This document shows, one piece after another, positions 23,592 to 35,175 of a stretch of 64,000 bases of DNA. A program made the position numbers and the translations under genes. The stretch covers positions 11,222,001-11,286,000 of the forward strand of contig NC_065877.1 in NCBI RefSeq assembly GCF_933775445.1, given 5' to 3'. Source of the stretch: Argentina anserina. Taxonomy: Eukaryota > Streptophyta > Magnoliopsida > Rosales > Rosaceae. The stretch's first letter is position 1. Each line of letters opens with the position of its first letter. The notes under the pieces were generated by a model. The model ran no database searches. It was not told where the DNA came from and worked only from the letters and a program-made list of their open reading frames with translations.

Positions 23592-25410
23592 CTGAGACAC
23601 ATGACCAGGGTCCAATACAAGATAAGAAATATGATCATTTCTAGTGATGCATTTTTCTTTGCCTACTTATATCTTGTCTAAATCAACTAGCCATATACAT
23701 CGTATTTGACTGTTTTAAAGTAGAATGATAGGTTATTGTAAGGCATTTTTCTTTGCTTAAGAAGTTCCAAGTACTTCTAGTTAAATACATGTTAAAGGAA
23801 AAAAATGTTCTTTACATGGCACAGAACACTAGTTGCTTTCAATCGTTCCCTAACCACACTTAACCATCACATTGATTGGGAAATGATAAGAAAGTTCAAA
23901 CAATATTAATCACTGGAGCAAATATAGATATGAAATTTTCATCTAAATGAAACTAAAGCCAAATCAATGTAATAGTATGAAAATGGCAAAATGCTAAAAG
24001 ACCTTAAATTTGTTACTGATGAACACAAACACAATCTTAAAAGAAGAACAAAAAGAAAGAACCATAAGCTCTCTGCACATCTTACACTCAAATTTCAAAG
24101 TTGGAAACTCACTTTAAAAAAAAAACTAAAAGGGAAAAGGAACGAAGAAAAGAGAGAAAAACCCTAGCCGCATGAGAACAACGACATGTGGTGTTGAGTC
24201 CTGTTCGGTGGCATGCTCTTGTCGTTGTCGGACAGGCTCTACTTGGTTCCGGAGTGTCTGCTGATCTCTATAGTCTGAGATATGTTTGGGATAGTGTGTG
24301 GTTATGAGGAGGAGGAGGAGAGGTCACTTGAGCTTTGGTGTTTGCTTCGCTAGGCACACGGGGGGAGGTGTAAGCGTCGTTGGCTTGTGGACGATCCGGC
24401 TGCCGTTGGTCTTTGGAGGCCTGAATCGGATTGTATCGGATCCGATATGGGTGGTGTTGTTTAGCTTCGATCCAAGTGGACGTGGATTAGCCAAGAGTGA
24501 CGTTTGGCCATTGAAGGCAAAGACCCAGCAAAGAATGAGGGGCGGTGCATGGGGCGGTTCTCCGACAGGTGCTGATGCAAGGTGGAGCTTGGCATGGTCG
24601 GCGGTTTCCTCTTCTGGGAATAAGGTTTGGGTTTGAGCTTCCCTTTTGGGCCTAACCCTAAGTATTTTTATCATTTTAGTTAGTTTAATTTAAGTTGGTG
24701 TTTTAAGTTAATAAGTTCATACTATAGTTGTGTAGGTGATGTCGGGTTTCGTGTCTGTGTGTACACTTAGTGTGTCTTGTCTGCTCTAGGTAGGTGGCGA
24801 GTTCCTTGCTTTGTCAAATGGTCGTTGCCGCCTAGTTGTAGGGTGAAACTTAGTGCTGCCGGATTAATTTTCTGGCGGCAACATAGTCAAAGAGCTGCAT
24901 TATTAAACATTAGGTTACGTAGTCAGGTTACATACGTACCAATCTTTCCATTATATCATTGTTGTTCTAAAGCAAATAGAGTACTCAGTCATGTAGTACT
25001 ATTTGCTAGTTGGTGTTTTGTTGGGTACTTATTTGTAGGAACTTCTAATATTATTTCAGACCTTTCTAATGATGAGTTTAGACTTTTATGTCCCCCCATG
25101 TATTTGACGATTTCACTAATGAAAGGTTGAATGCAGCCGCACCAGCCATATATTTTAAAAAAGGTTGGAAACTCATAATGGAAACAAAATCATTGAAATA
25201 AAAACATAAAGACACGCTTAATTCCCTAGATGACATATGCAAGTCTGCATTGCACAAAGAATAGAAATTTAAAGTCTGCATTACATAATTGTTTTACAAA
25301 ATGATGTCAAACTCATAGGCATTGTAGCATGCTAACCAGAACGAAAAAACGCAATTGTCAATTGCAGAATAACCGATAACAACACGATGAATCCTTCAAT
25401 GGGCTGACAC
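23592..25410. other. Intergenic region with a GC-richer, possibly LINE-like stretch
   Basis: About 24150-25130 is richer in GC than its surroundings. It ends in a segment like plant LINE 3' tails (ATTTCACTAATGAAAGG at about 25109). Overlapping frames on both strands at 24298-24674 show no known domain. I cannot assign it firmly to any element class. Confidence 0.3.
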
Positions 25411-26495
25411 TTACACACCCCAAATTGAAAACCACACACCCTTTCTAGTTTTTTTAATAATATTTCACCTCACAACTCTTTTCAATTCCTAAGATACCCT
25501 CGAGTCATATTCTTTCTTGCTCTAGTCCTCCACCAAACAATGACAATCTCTCTCTCTCTTTCTCTCTCTCTCTCTTTCTCTCTCTTCTCCGATAGAACTT
25601 TCTGGTTTCATATTTAACAACCCATCCTTTCATATCATACCCAACTCCTTAAGTGTTCACACAATCACGGGGTAAAACAGATTGAGATCGAAGTTTCAGA
25701 AAAGTTACCTCATCATCGAAATCATCATTAAGTTGGAGCAGTTAAACTCCGATTGTTCATAAAGAAGAATTAGATTATGTGAGCAAATGATGCAGAGCAC
25801 ATGAGTACGATTAAGCTCCACATAACCCATCCAACCTAGATCAATGACTAATTAAAACCCACTTGTACTGAAGTCACTTATTTTGGGAAGAACTAATAAC
25901 ACAAATAATGAAACAAAAACCTACCTAGAGCTTACATGTGTTTTAGAACAAAACCCGGTAAAGCAAACAGCTAAAAAGCAACAAAACTTCACAGACTTGT
26001 AATTAGAAAGAGATGGGGGCTTTGGGTGCCCATGATTGTGATTTGAGCCCGTGATCAAGTATTGAAGTGGGAGATAAATGAGCTTAGACAGAGTAGTCGG
26101 GCTTGGAATGAACATCTAACATTGTCGTCTAGATGGTGCCGGTAGGTGGCTTTGATTGACCTAATAGATTTGACAGTATACTACCATACATGTACAGTGA
26201 TCAAAATCAATGTTTTGGAGGATTGAATGAGATTTGGTTGGAGGTAGGAGGGTTTGTTGATGATTTCAAAAGGCGTAAGTGATAGTGGTGGCGGCGGTGG
26301 TGGTGGAAGAGGAGGAGAAGATGAATCTGTGGTGGTGAGATGGTTTTACAGTCACAGGCTATGGGTCTATGAGAACGACAAATAAACAAAATCAAAATGG
26401 AAACAGAGGGCAATTTGGGAAGTCAAATCATTTGTAAGATGAAATATTATTAAAAAAATAGAAAGGGTGTGTGGTTTTCAATTTGGGGTGTGTAA
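25411..26495. mobile_element. Non-autonomous element with 56-bp near-perfect inverted ends
   Basis: The arms are 25411-25467 and 26440-26495. They start TTACACACCCCAAATTG and match over their whole length apart from one extra base on the left. The interior (~970 bp) has a (CT)n tract at about 25546-25587 and no transposase. Long inverted ends suggest a Mutator-like element, but no clear 9-bp target duplication is seen. The right flank continues as a partial echo of the end (ATTTCACACCCCATTATAA), so the true border may lie slightly outside. Confidence 0.75.
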
Positions 26496-26499
26496 ATTT

Positions 26500-28470
26500 C
26501 ACACCCCATTATAATTTATCCCAAATTTGGATTTGAATATGAATCAACACAAAACTAACACTTGGGGTTCAAACTGATTTTGGGTTTTCTTCCGGCTTTA
26601 CAAGAGGGAGATGCCAGAGGACCAAGAAGAGAGTCAACCTCGTTCTTGCTCGTTTTCCAATTTTGCAATAACTTGGGTGAAAGGATTGTAGGCGATTTGG
26701 GGATCTACAAGGAAAATGAAGATTTTTTCATTTGTTAAGTGCTCGAGGAAGCAATAGGTGGTAACTCATCGACATTTAATTGGTTTGAATCGGGTGAGCG
26801 TTTACCTTTCAATAAAACTGTCTTTACTGTGTTTGAGTTTTTCTTCAAGTCTTGGTTAACGTCCATTGATTGACGCCATCTCCTTTATCCAATCACGTGA
26901 GCATCGCATGGCCATATAGGTTCACGGTCGTGCACGCAAGACACTCCGGTTTTACATATGATAGAAAATACATGTATTGACACATAAATGTATGCAGCCA
27001 TACATTGATACATACATATTAATTATTGTTTTGTATACGACTACGACTATATGTACATTATGATATTATTCAATGAAATTAATTGACATTTGGACTCATA
27101 ACACAACTTGTCTGATGTAGATCGACATAAATTTCCAAGACATAAGTAAACCATGGGCTGCTAGTGGGTATGAGGAACAACTAAAAAAATATCTATTGTT
27201 AGCCCCAGAATGTCTCAATTCTTGAATTGTATTTAATACACCAAACTCTGAGCAAAATTTTCAAAATATAAAACATTTCAAATAAAACTCCACAATCCCA
27301 TTGGCCCAAAAGCTTTCCCCAATCAATGTTGTATCATTGGACTTTAGATTTGACATGTTTTTTTTTCCTCTAAATTTGAAATTTAATTAGACAGAAAACT
27401 CGTTTGGATTCTCATAGACTCATACAATGATTACTCTAATATCCCCTAATCTGAAAATTTTCTTTAATCTACCCCAAAATAAATACATCAACCTTCCTTT
27501 TAGGTTTTATTTCTATAATTATCATTTTTCATTTTTCTGATTTCACTTTTTTGTCCTTTAGATATAAAAGTAAAACACATCTCCTTAAATATAGTTTGAC
27601 AAATTTTAAATTTAATTAACATGTAACAAAGAATATAAACGTAAAAATTAGAGAAAATCTAGGACAAGAAAGAGTCAAACAATTATAATAAGAAAATATA
27701 TAAATCTGAGTGATTTTGATTATTCACTTAACTAAAACAATCAAATGCTTTGAAGGTTGCTAAATTGGTGCTTATATTTTGTTGTAAAGAACAATTAGGA
27801 TAAAGAACTAAACTACCTATACAATATAAATCGAAACAACTCCACAAAATAACTTCAACTTAATAGAATTGAAAGGTATGAACCAACAAAATAGAAGCAA
27901 AGTTAAGTACTATTCAATAAAATCAACAAAAATCTACACAAATGATCCTACTAAACAGATTCAAAACATATTTACCAACATAATAAAAGCAAAATTTAGT
28001 ACCTACTCAACAGAACAAAACCTCCAACCCACTTATATCTATCTAATATAATCAAAGAACTTATTATACCCAAACAACATAAATAAAGTTATCAATCCTA
28101 CCACCTATTGAGAAGAACCGAATGAAAACTTTACCTATTTAGTAGAATCACAAATACTTCATGGATAGAAGGAAAAATGCATACATACATACCTAGCACA
28201 CAAGCTAGGTTCCAATTTATTCGAACTAAATACGCACACTTAATGTCCTACTAAGTATAGAAACACCAAACTTAAACAGAATAACATATCATCAACCGTA
28301 CCTCAATGAACAAATAAATATGCCGCTCCCCCCCCCCCCCCCCACCAACTCCTTATTTGCAATTCACTTATATCACATACTAGAACTACTACATTATTGA
28401 TAAGCGTTTTTATTGTGCATCAATAAAACCCTGTAAAATAATGGTTAGTAGTATAAGCAAGCAGAGTGTT
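26500..28470. other. Intergenic, very AT-rich, no gene recognised
   Basis: Only short chance frames. A run of 16 C lies at 28328-28343, an assembly-prone homopolymer. Nothing else is seen. Confidence 0.5.
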
Positions 28471-28476
28471 GTTACA

Positions 28477-31149
28477 TGTAATGACCCAGGTTTTCGAAAC
28501 AAATTATTGGATTGTTTTAAATTTTATAAAGTTGTGAAATTTATTAAACGTGTTTGTTTCACTTTGCGACGTCGGAAATTGAAAATGGAAACGTTATCGG
28601 AAATGTGATTTAGAAAAACGTTACGTTTCCACGACGTAAGTATCAACTTTTATTCTGTCGCTTGTTTGCGAAAACTTCCTTCACAAGAATTGTAGAGCTC
28701 GTCGATACGAGTTCGTGGACACGTCATGCGTTCTAATCGGACGTCGTACGTGAAAGTTATTAACGACGGAAGTTAGTTTCTGATTTTAGAAGTAGGTATA
28801 AAAAAGGAATTTTGGAGTTTAGGGTTTCCATTTTCGGAAACCCTTTCTCTCTCCTCACACCCGCCTCCCTCACCCTGATCGCTCTCTCTCCCCGACCCTT
28901 ATCTCTCTCGCTGGCGATCTCCCTCCACCGCCCTCCGTGTTCGACACTGCCGGTGTCTTTGAGACCGCACGCCCACTGTGCATCGACCGGTGGTGACGGC
29001 GACGCACCCCAGGTGGAGATCGAGGCAGTGCTGACGGAGCTCGACCTCGAGATCATCGATTTCGACGACGCCGGCATCACAGGAGCTCGGAGCCACCACG
29101 TAGAGATCTCCTTCCTCCTCCTCGACGCAAATCGACCTACGGTGGGACTCGATTCGAGCGGCGACGCCAGCTATCTCCTCCTCTCGAAACCGAGACCTTG
29201 CGGCGGCGAGTGCGGTGGTCTCCGGTTGTTCTAGGGCACCCTCTGGTAAGGTTGCATTCAATTCAATGATTGTGATGTTTGTGGATGAAATTTGGGATTG
29301 TTTGAGGAAGATTTGGAGAGAATCGGAGGAAGAGGTGAAATGATGAACACCGCCACCTTAGTCGCGCGTGGTGTAGTGTGGAGGAGGCTAGGGGCGGCGT
29401 GAGGCCGTGGGAAGGAAGAGGGGAAGAAAGAAGAGTTTGGGGACACTACACGCCGGTCTTCGGGTCGGCGCGTGGGCCCCACGCGCGGTCGCCGGAGGTG
29501 GCGCGTGAATAGTATTTTTGAAACAGTAAATTTGTAAATTTTATTTTTACGAACGGTGAATGTAAAAAGTAATTTACATATAGTGAAAATGTAAATTTAT
29601 TTTACGTACGGTAATTGTAAATGTAAATTACGTAGAATAAATATAAAAGTAATTTCGGAAGGGTAAATCGTAATTATTATTTACTGAGACAGTATTTACG
29701 ATTGAATAGTATGCATACGTACATAAATACGTAAATAGTATGTACTCATACATAAAATACGTAATTAATATGTATTTGTACAGTAATATATGAATAGTAG
29801 ATTCATGAATAGTAGATACACGAATAGTAAATACGTGAACAGTAATTTCGTAAAACCCGAAAATTGCTGAACAGTAAAATATTATTACTGTTTCGGCATT
29901 TAAGGTTTACGTAACGATTCTAAATTCATTTCTTATATTTTGAAGGTGATCGATAATTCAAGTAAATGATTTACTTTCGGAATCGTGAAATTACGCTCGA
30001 GATTATAATGTGAGTAAAATCTCACATTTACGAATATACCTTTGCGGAAATTCAAGATTATGCGGAATTTTAAAGAATGAAATATGACATGTATATGATA
30101 TAGTGGAATGTGTATTTGTATAAATGGTAAATATGTACATATATATAGTTTGATATATATCTTGAGCTTGTTGATTTGATTGTACAATATAACGTGATTA
30201 TTATTGTACGTGGTTTTAACATTGAGTTTTGTTAAAACGTGTTTTTGTCTTCGGACGTGTTTTGTTTTCAGACGTGTTTATGTCTTTGGACGTGTTTTGT
30301 CTTCGGACGTGTTTATGTCTTCGGGCATGTTTTGTCTTCGGACGTGTTTATGTCTTCGGACGTGTTGTCATGTTGGAAACTAGCCTTTGGCCGGGCGAAA
30401 TTTATGATACAGTTAGAGCTCTAGTATGTCTGCCGGGGTACTGCATAAGAAGTAACAGTTGGGTTATCGGCTTATGAGTACCCATATTTTGATATTGGAT
30501 AACAGGTGGTTGTCCAATGTCGGCGGTGTACTACATGGGGGGGGGGTAACAGAGGTGTACCATCGCTCATGAGTACCCGTATTATAAATGCATTTGGGTA
30601 AACATAGGGGTTGCCCAACTTCTCATGAGCATATATATTTTCACATGATTAGACAATCAGACGGGCCGTCTAATGAGTCATGAGTGTATTTATTATTATT
30701 GATTTGTAGATTTTCGTATATGTTTTTATACGAGTGTATTTGTTGTTTTACTCATACGAGCTGCAAACCTTATCGGGTTTGTGTTTACAATCCTGGTGCA
30801 CATATTCAATGGTGTAGGGGATAATTCCGCATGTGTGGATTAGCGGAAATCGACGGACCACTCCGAGGACTCGAAGTTGTTTCATCCATCTTGTGGTGAG
30901 GATTTGTGTGGATTTATGTGAGGATTGGTGTGGATTTATGTGAGGATTTTGTGAGGATTGTTACATTTCCATTTGATATAATGTTGAATTATAAATTTGG
31001 TTTGTAATAATCGGTTTAACTGAGTTGTATTTTGAACTCAGAAATGATCCGTTGTGACATTAAAATGATTTCGATTTATTGAGATTGCTTTAGAGTTTTT
31101 CATGACTTCGAAATTTGAGTTTCATACTCGAAATTTTGTGGTCGTGACA
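28477..31149. mobile_element. Solo-LTR-like unit of an LTR retrotransposon
   Basis: It begins TGTAATGACC, ends GTCGTGACA, and is flanked by TTACA on both sides (28472-28476 and 31150-31154). That gives a TG...CA unit of 2673 bp with a 5-bp target duplication. A TATA motif near 28797 is followed by a CT-rich leader, as expected for an LTR promoter. No primer-binding site or coding domain follows on the right. An alternative right end at CATTACA (31154) would pair with the TGTAATG start but would lose the target duplication. The frames at 28812-29261 look like LTR leader noise. Confidence 0.6.
30236..30372 (+). repeat. Alternating 17/18-bp tandem repeats within the LTR-like unit
   Basis: Units TTCGGACGTGTTTTGTC and TTCGGACGTGTTTATGTC alternate about seven times with small changes. 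The resulting open frames are low-complexity artefacts, not genes. Confidence 0.8.
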
Positions 31150-31154
31150 TTACA

Positions 31155-33490
31155 AGCCGGGGATCCAAAGCTAGAGATGAATCACATAAACGTTGAACTC
31201 TCGAAATGGTTTTGGGGTTTATAGTTTCGGATTATAAGTTTAAACAGAAAATAAAACATAAATTACTATATTCATGTGATCAATCAACCAACACACAAAC
31301 AATTACCAACAAAACGTACAAAGGAAATCAACGAATCTCTATTCTTAACACATGCATATGCCAAACTCTAGTGGACAAGTAAAAATCACAAGTTATAGCT
31401 TCACATCGAATCAGATTACTTCGCGCATCTCTAATCCAAAACATGAACATGTAATTCCTTACTTCACGCATCAAAATAACAATTATCATGTCATTCTCAA
31501 TCCTACCACGTATCAATCTATTAATTATGTCACCTACTTAACAAATCGATTATGGTTGTCGCTTTATTGATTACTCAATCTATTAGGTATGTCACCTTGT
31601 TAACACGTTAAACAAACACTTAGGTGAATTCTATTTGTAAAACTAACTTCGCGCCTTGAATCACACATATCATTGAGCATAGAATTGTGAATCATTAAGC
31701 TATAACAAGATAAACTCACGGCATAAACATAGTACATCATTGAATAAGAAAACGAAAATCACTTCATAATATCTTGAAAATTTGTAAAATACATATGATC
31801 TTTCACCAATTCGGAACTAACCAAAAACAAACACACAACAAAAAACAAAACAACCAAACCGTGAACATAGCAATAGAAGTGACCAGTTACACTTTGTCAA
31901 TCTCGTATGAGGTATCAAGACAAGGTAGCAAGGCTTCTACTTGAATGGAAACCCTAGGCTTCGCACTTTAGATTGAATGAGATGAGGGATTTATGGTGCT
32001 CACTGCTTGCTTTGTTTGAAGATGTTTAATGTTGTTTAGGGCAAAGCTTTGGCTATATTTGGCACAAGGATTGGTGATGATTTTGAATGCACAACTCCCT
32101 CCTATATATAGAGAATGTCAAGGGCAGTAGGAGACATGAATTTGATGTCCAAAATATCCTCCAACCAATGAGAAAGTTTCCCTTCAAGTGAAGAACAAGT
32201 TAGCATCTTTCCTTTAGGATTTTTGAAATTGGCAGAACTGATTTTTGTGCAATGATTCCATCATAACTTCGTCTAGGAAATAGCTATCGATGTGATTCTA
32301 AATCCTACGGAAACTAGACTCACACAACTTTCTATTCATATATGGCATGTTTTCTAATTCACTATTAGCTGTCCTGAGGAGTCCGTAGAAGTTGGATGAC
32401 GTGCACTGACAGATTTCCTGATTCTTGTAGGATTTGACTTTAATGCATACCTTCTTACTTTGCACGACTTAACAGAGATATTTTAGGTTTTACTGCTGGT
32501 CTTGGGTTTCATGTCTTTCTAAAAAATCACATGGTTGTCACATGCTTCAGTATAAGGGTCGGGTTTCTCCAGTTGGACACTTCAAAGCTCATCTCTAATT
32601 GTGACACCAACTTGTAAATTCTAGATCATCCTTGCACATCCCTAGTGTTATTAGGATTCCTTCACCTTGTAGGATTGGCCTTCTCCTATTAGGATTACAG
32701 TTTCCTTGGTCAACTAGGCTTCTTCTTTTATGCAAAGAATATACAAGTTAGAAATAAGGAGAGAACTAGAATATGAAAGTTGAATCCTACTCGAGCAAAT
32801 CACACATATTCGAGTTAAGCTCTTCTAAGTGTTTTATTCTTACAAAATGAACTAAAACACATTAAATAAGAAGTAACAAAGAGTAAGAATATGACATATA
32901 CTCATTAAGAACATCACACTTTGTGCTACTATCAATTGTATCATTAAAGTTGGAGCTATTGATATTGATAATCTCCTTCGATATGGATATCATGTTTTTT
33001 TTAAGGGTAAATTATAAAATAGTACCATCTCACATCATAATTAGAAAAAAGTCGCCACTTATTTCTCAATTATAAAAAAGTTATCTCAAGTAACTAGAAA
33101 TTAGAAAATAGTCCCTTTTAAAAATATTTTTCCGGACAATTTTACCTTTTTTTCTTCATCTTCATCTTCTTTTTTCATTATTCTAATTTCGGCCATAACT
33201 TTGTCATCCGGCGATAGATTTGAGAGTGGTTGATACCATTGGAAATATATCTCTCATCTCTTTCATTTGATACCCTACCCACTCATAGCTGACCACTATA
33301 CAAGGTGCAGAAATCCTAGCAAGGGGGTTGCCGCCGTCGATGGAGGTACTCTAAGCAATTATGGCGAAACCGGAGTTCAAAGTTCCTTAATTCTAGTTAT
33401 TCTCTTCATTATGAGCATAATCATACCAATCTCCATTGAATTCAAACATAAATTCACATTTTTAGACATTCCTCTCGGTATGTAATACCC
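31155..33490. other. Intergenic region, no gene recognised
   Basis: A TATATATAG-like box on the minus strand near 32103 and flanking AT-rich DNA could belong to an old retroelement. No coding domain is visible on either strand. From about 33004 a repeat-like segment begins (AGGGTAAATTATAAAATAG) that resembles the inverse of sequence near 40010. Confidence 0.4.
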
Positions 33491-34424
33491 GCTGTCACAC
33501 CTCACACTTGTTGTCACACCCAAGGAACAAAATCTCCCCAATATTTCTGATATATCCTCTGATATCTCCATTTAAAAAAAACGATATATCTTAGGGGTAA
33601 ATATCTTATTTTTTTCCGTATCTGCGATATTTCTCCGATAACATAAAATATCACTGATATTTACCATATATCAGACATATCTTCGATATTTTAGAGAAAT
33701 ATTTGAAAATTTTCACATAAAAAAATTTAACTCAACTTGAGGATGTCTCGTACTCTCCTTGTCCTGGAGTTTTTGATTAATTAATCACCTCGAGCCTCGA
33801 GGGATATAAAAAATAAGAATAGAGGAGTAGTCATTCAATCGGCTAATTTTTAATTTTTGGTAAAAGATATCGAGATGAGGAGTGAAAGTTCAAATCTTAA
33901 CTCTTAAAAGTCAAGCCATATTAGTGACTAGTGCTCTTTTTGGCCTTGAGGGAATCCAAAATAAAGGGTCACAATGTAGTCTCACACTCTCATGAAGGTT
34001 ATAAGGGAATATCCAAAATTCCAGATGAAGAGTAAGTTTTCGAGTAATTTTAGTAACAAGTGTTCTCTTCGAGGAATATAGAAAGAGTAGTAATCTTTAT
34101 CACATTGACATCCTCTCAAAGGATATCTAGATAAGGAGTGTTCTTTTTGAGAACTATTAGGGAAAGTAAGAAAAGATGAGTCACATTGTATTCTTGTCTC
34201 CTAGAAGTTCCCTCATACTTTCATAGATTGCTAGCAACCCGTGAACCCATCATGGAATGATAATAATATTGAAATTTTCCATGTGCAAAATTTATGGATG
34301 TGAATCAAGAATGATGTGAATCAAATATAGTAGAATAAGAAGTAGGAACTAGCTATGGATACTTAGCTAATATATAGACCAAGAAAGGAAACAAAATGTA
34401 GTTGGATTTTAGGCAAAAGTAGTG

Positions 34425-35175
34425 AACTAGTGACATGAAAGTAATAAACAAAACTCATACCTTTATAGGTTACTAGCAACCCATGAACCCATTATGGAAG
34501 AATGACACTAGCAACTACATTTGCCTCATTGTTGTTGGAGAAAGTCTATATAAGAGCAGCATGCAACACATACAGAACATCAGCTTATTTGCATTCTTGT
34601 ACTTCTTACGAAAATAAGTTGTAAAATTTAGGTAAATGTTTTGTATAAATCTCTGTCTAAATAGTTTTATCTTAGAAATAATGTTTGTTTTAGAAGATAA
34701 GTAATAAATTATATGTTAATTATTAATGTTGAACTGATGGTTTATATTGTTATGTTCTAGATCAATAATGGCAAGTAGTAGTGGATGGGGAAATGATCCG
34801 TAAACTAGTGATATGAAAGTAATAAACAAAAGTCATACCTTTATAGGTTACTAGCAACCCGTGAACCCATTATGGAAGAATGCCAATAGCAACTAAATTT
34901 GCCTCATTGTTGTTGGACAATGTCTATATAAGAGCAGCATGCAACACATACAGAACATTAGCTTATTTGCATTCTTGTACTTTTTACGAAAATAAGTTGT
35001 AAATTTCAGGTAAATGTTTTGTATAAATCTCTTTGTCTAAATAGTTTTATCTTAGAAATAATGTTTGTTTTAGAAGATAAGTAATAAATTATATGCTAAT
35101 TATTGATGTTGAACTGATGGCTTATATTGTTATGTTCTAGATCAATAATGGCAAGTAGTAGTGGACGGGGAAATG
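34425..35175 (+). repeat. ~378-bp tandem duplication of the transposase promoter and first codons
   Basis: The first copy spans about 34425-34802 and the second 34803-35175. Each has TATATAAG (34547-34554 and 34925-34932), a likely 5'UTR intron ending TTCTAG, and an ATG (34768 and 35148). In the first copy the ATG frame stops after 11 codons, at the duplication joint. The second leads into the transposase. Confidence 0.85.

Noticed and set aside
24298..24674. Overlapping ~115-codon frames on opposite strands
   Set aside because: Both strands are open in a GC-richer patch and neither matches a family. Probably transposon-derived noise.
28812..29261. Overlapping long open frames on both strands in a GC-rich leader
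   Set aside because: They lie downstream of the LTR TATA box in GC-rich sequence, have no known domain, and are open on both strands because of base composition.
30229..30477. Phe/Val/Cys-rich open frames at 30.2-30.5 kb
   Set aside because: Low-complexity translation of the alternating 17/18-bp repeat inside the LTR-like unit.
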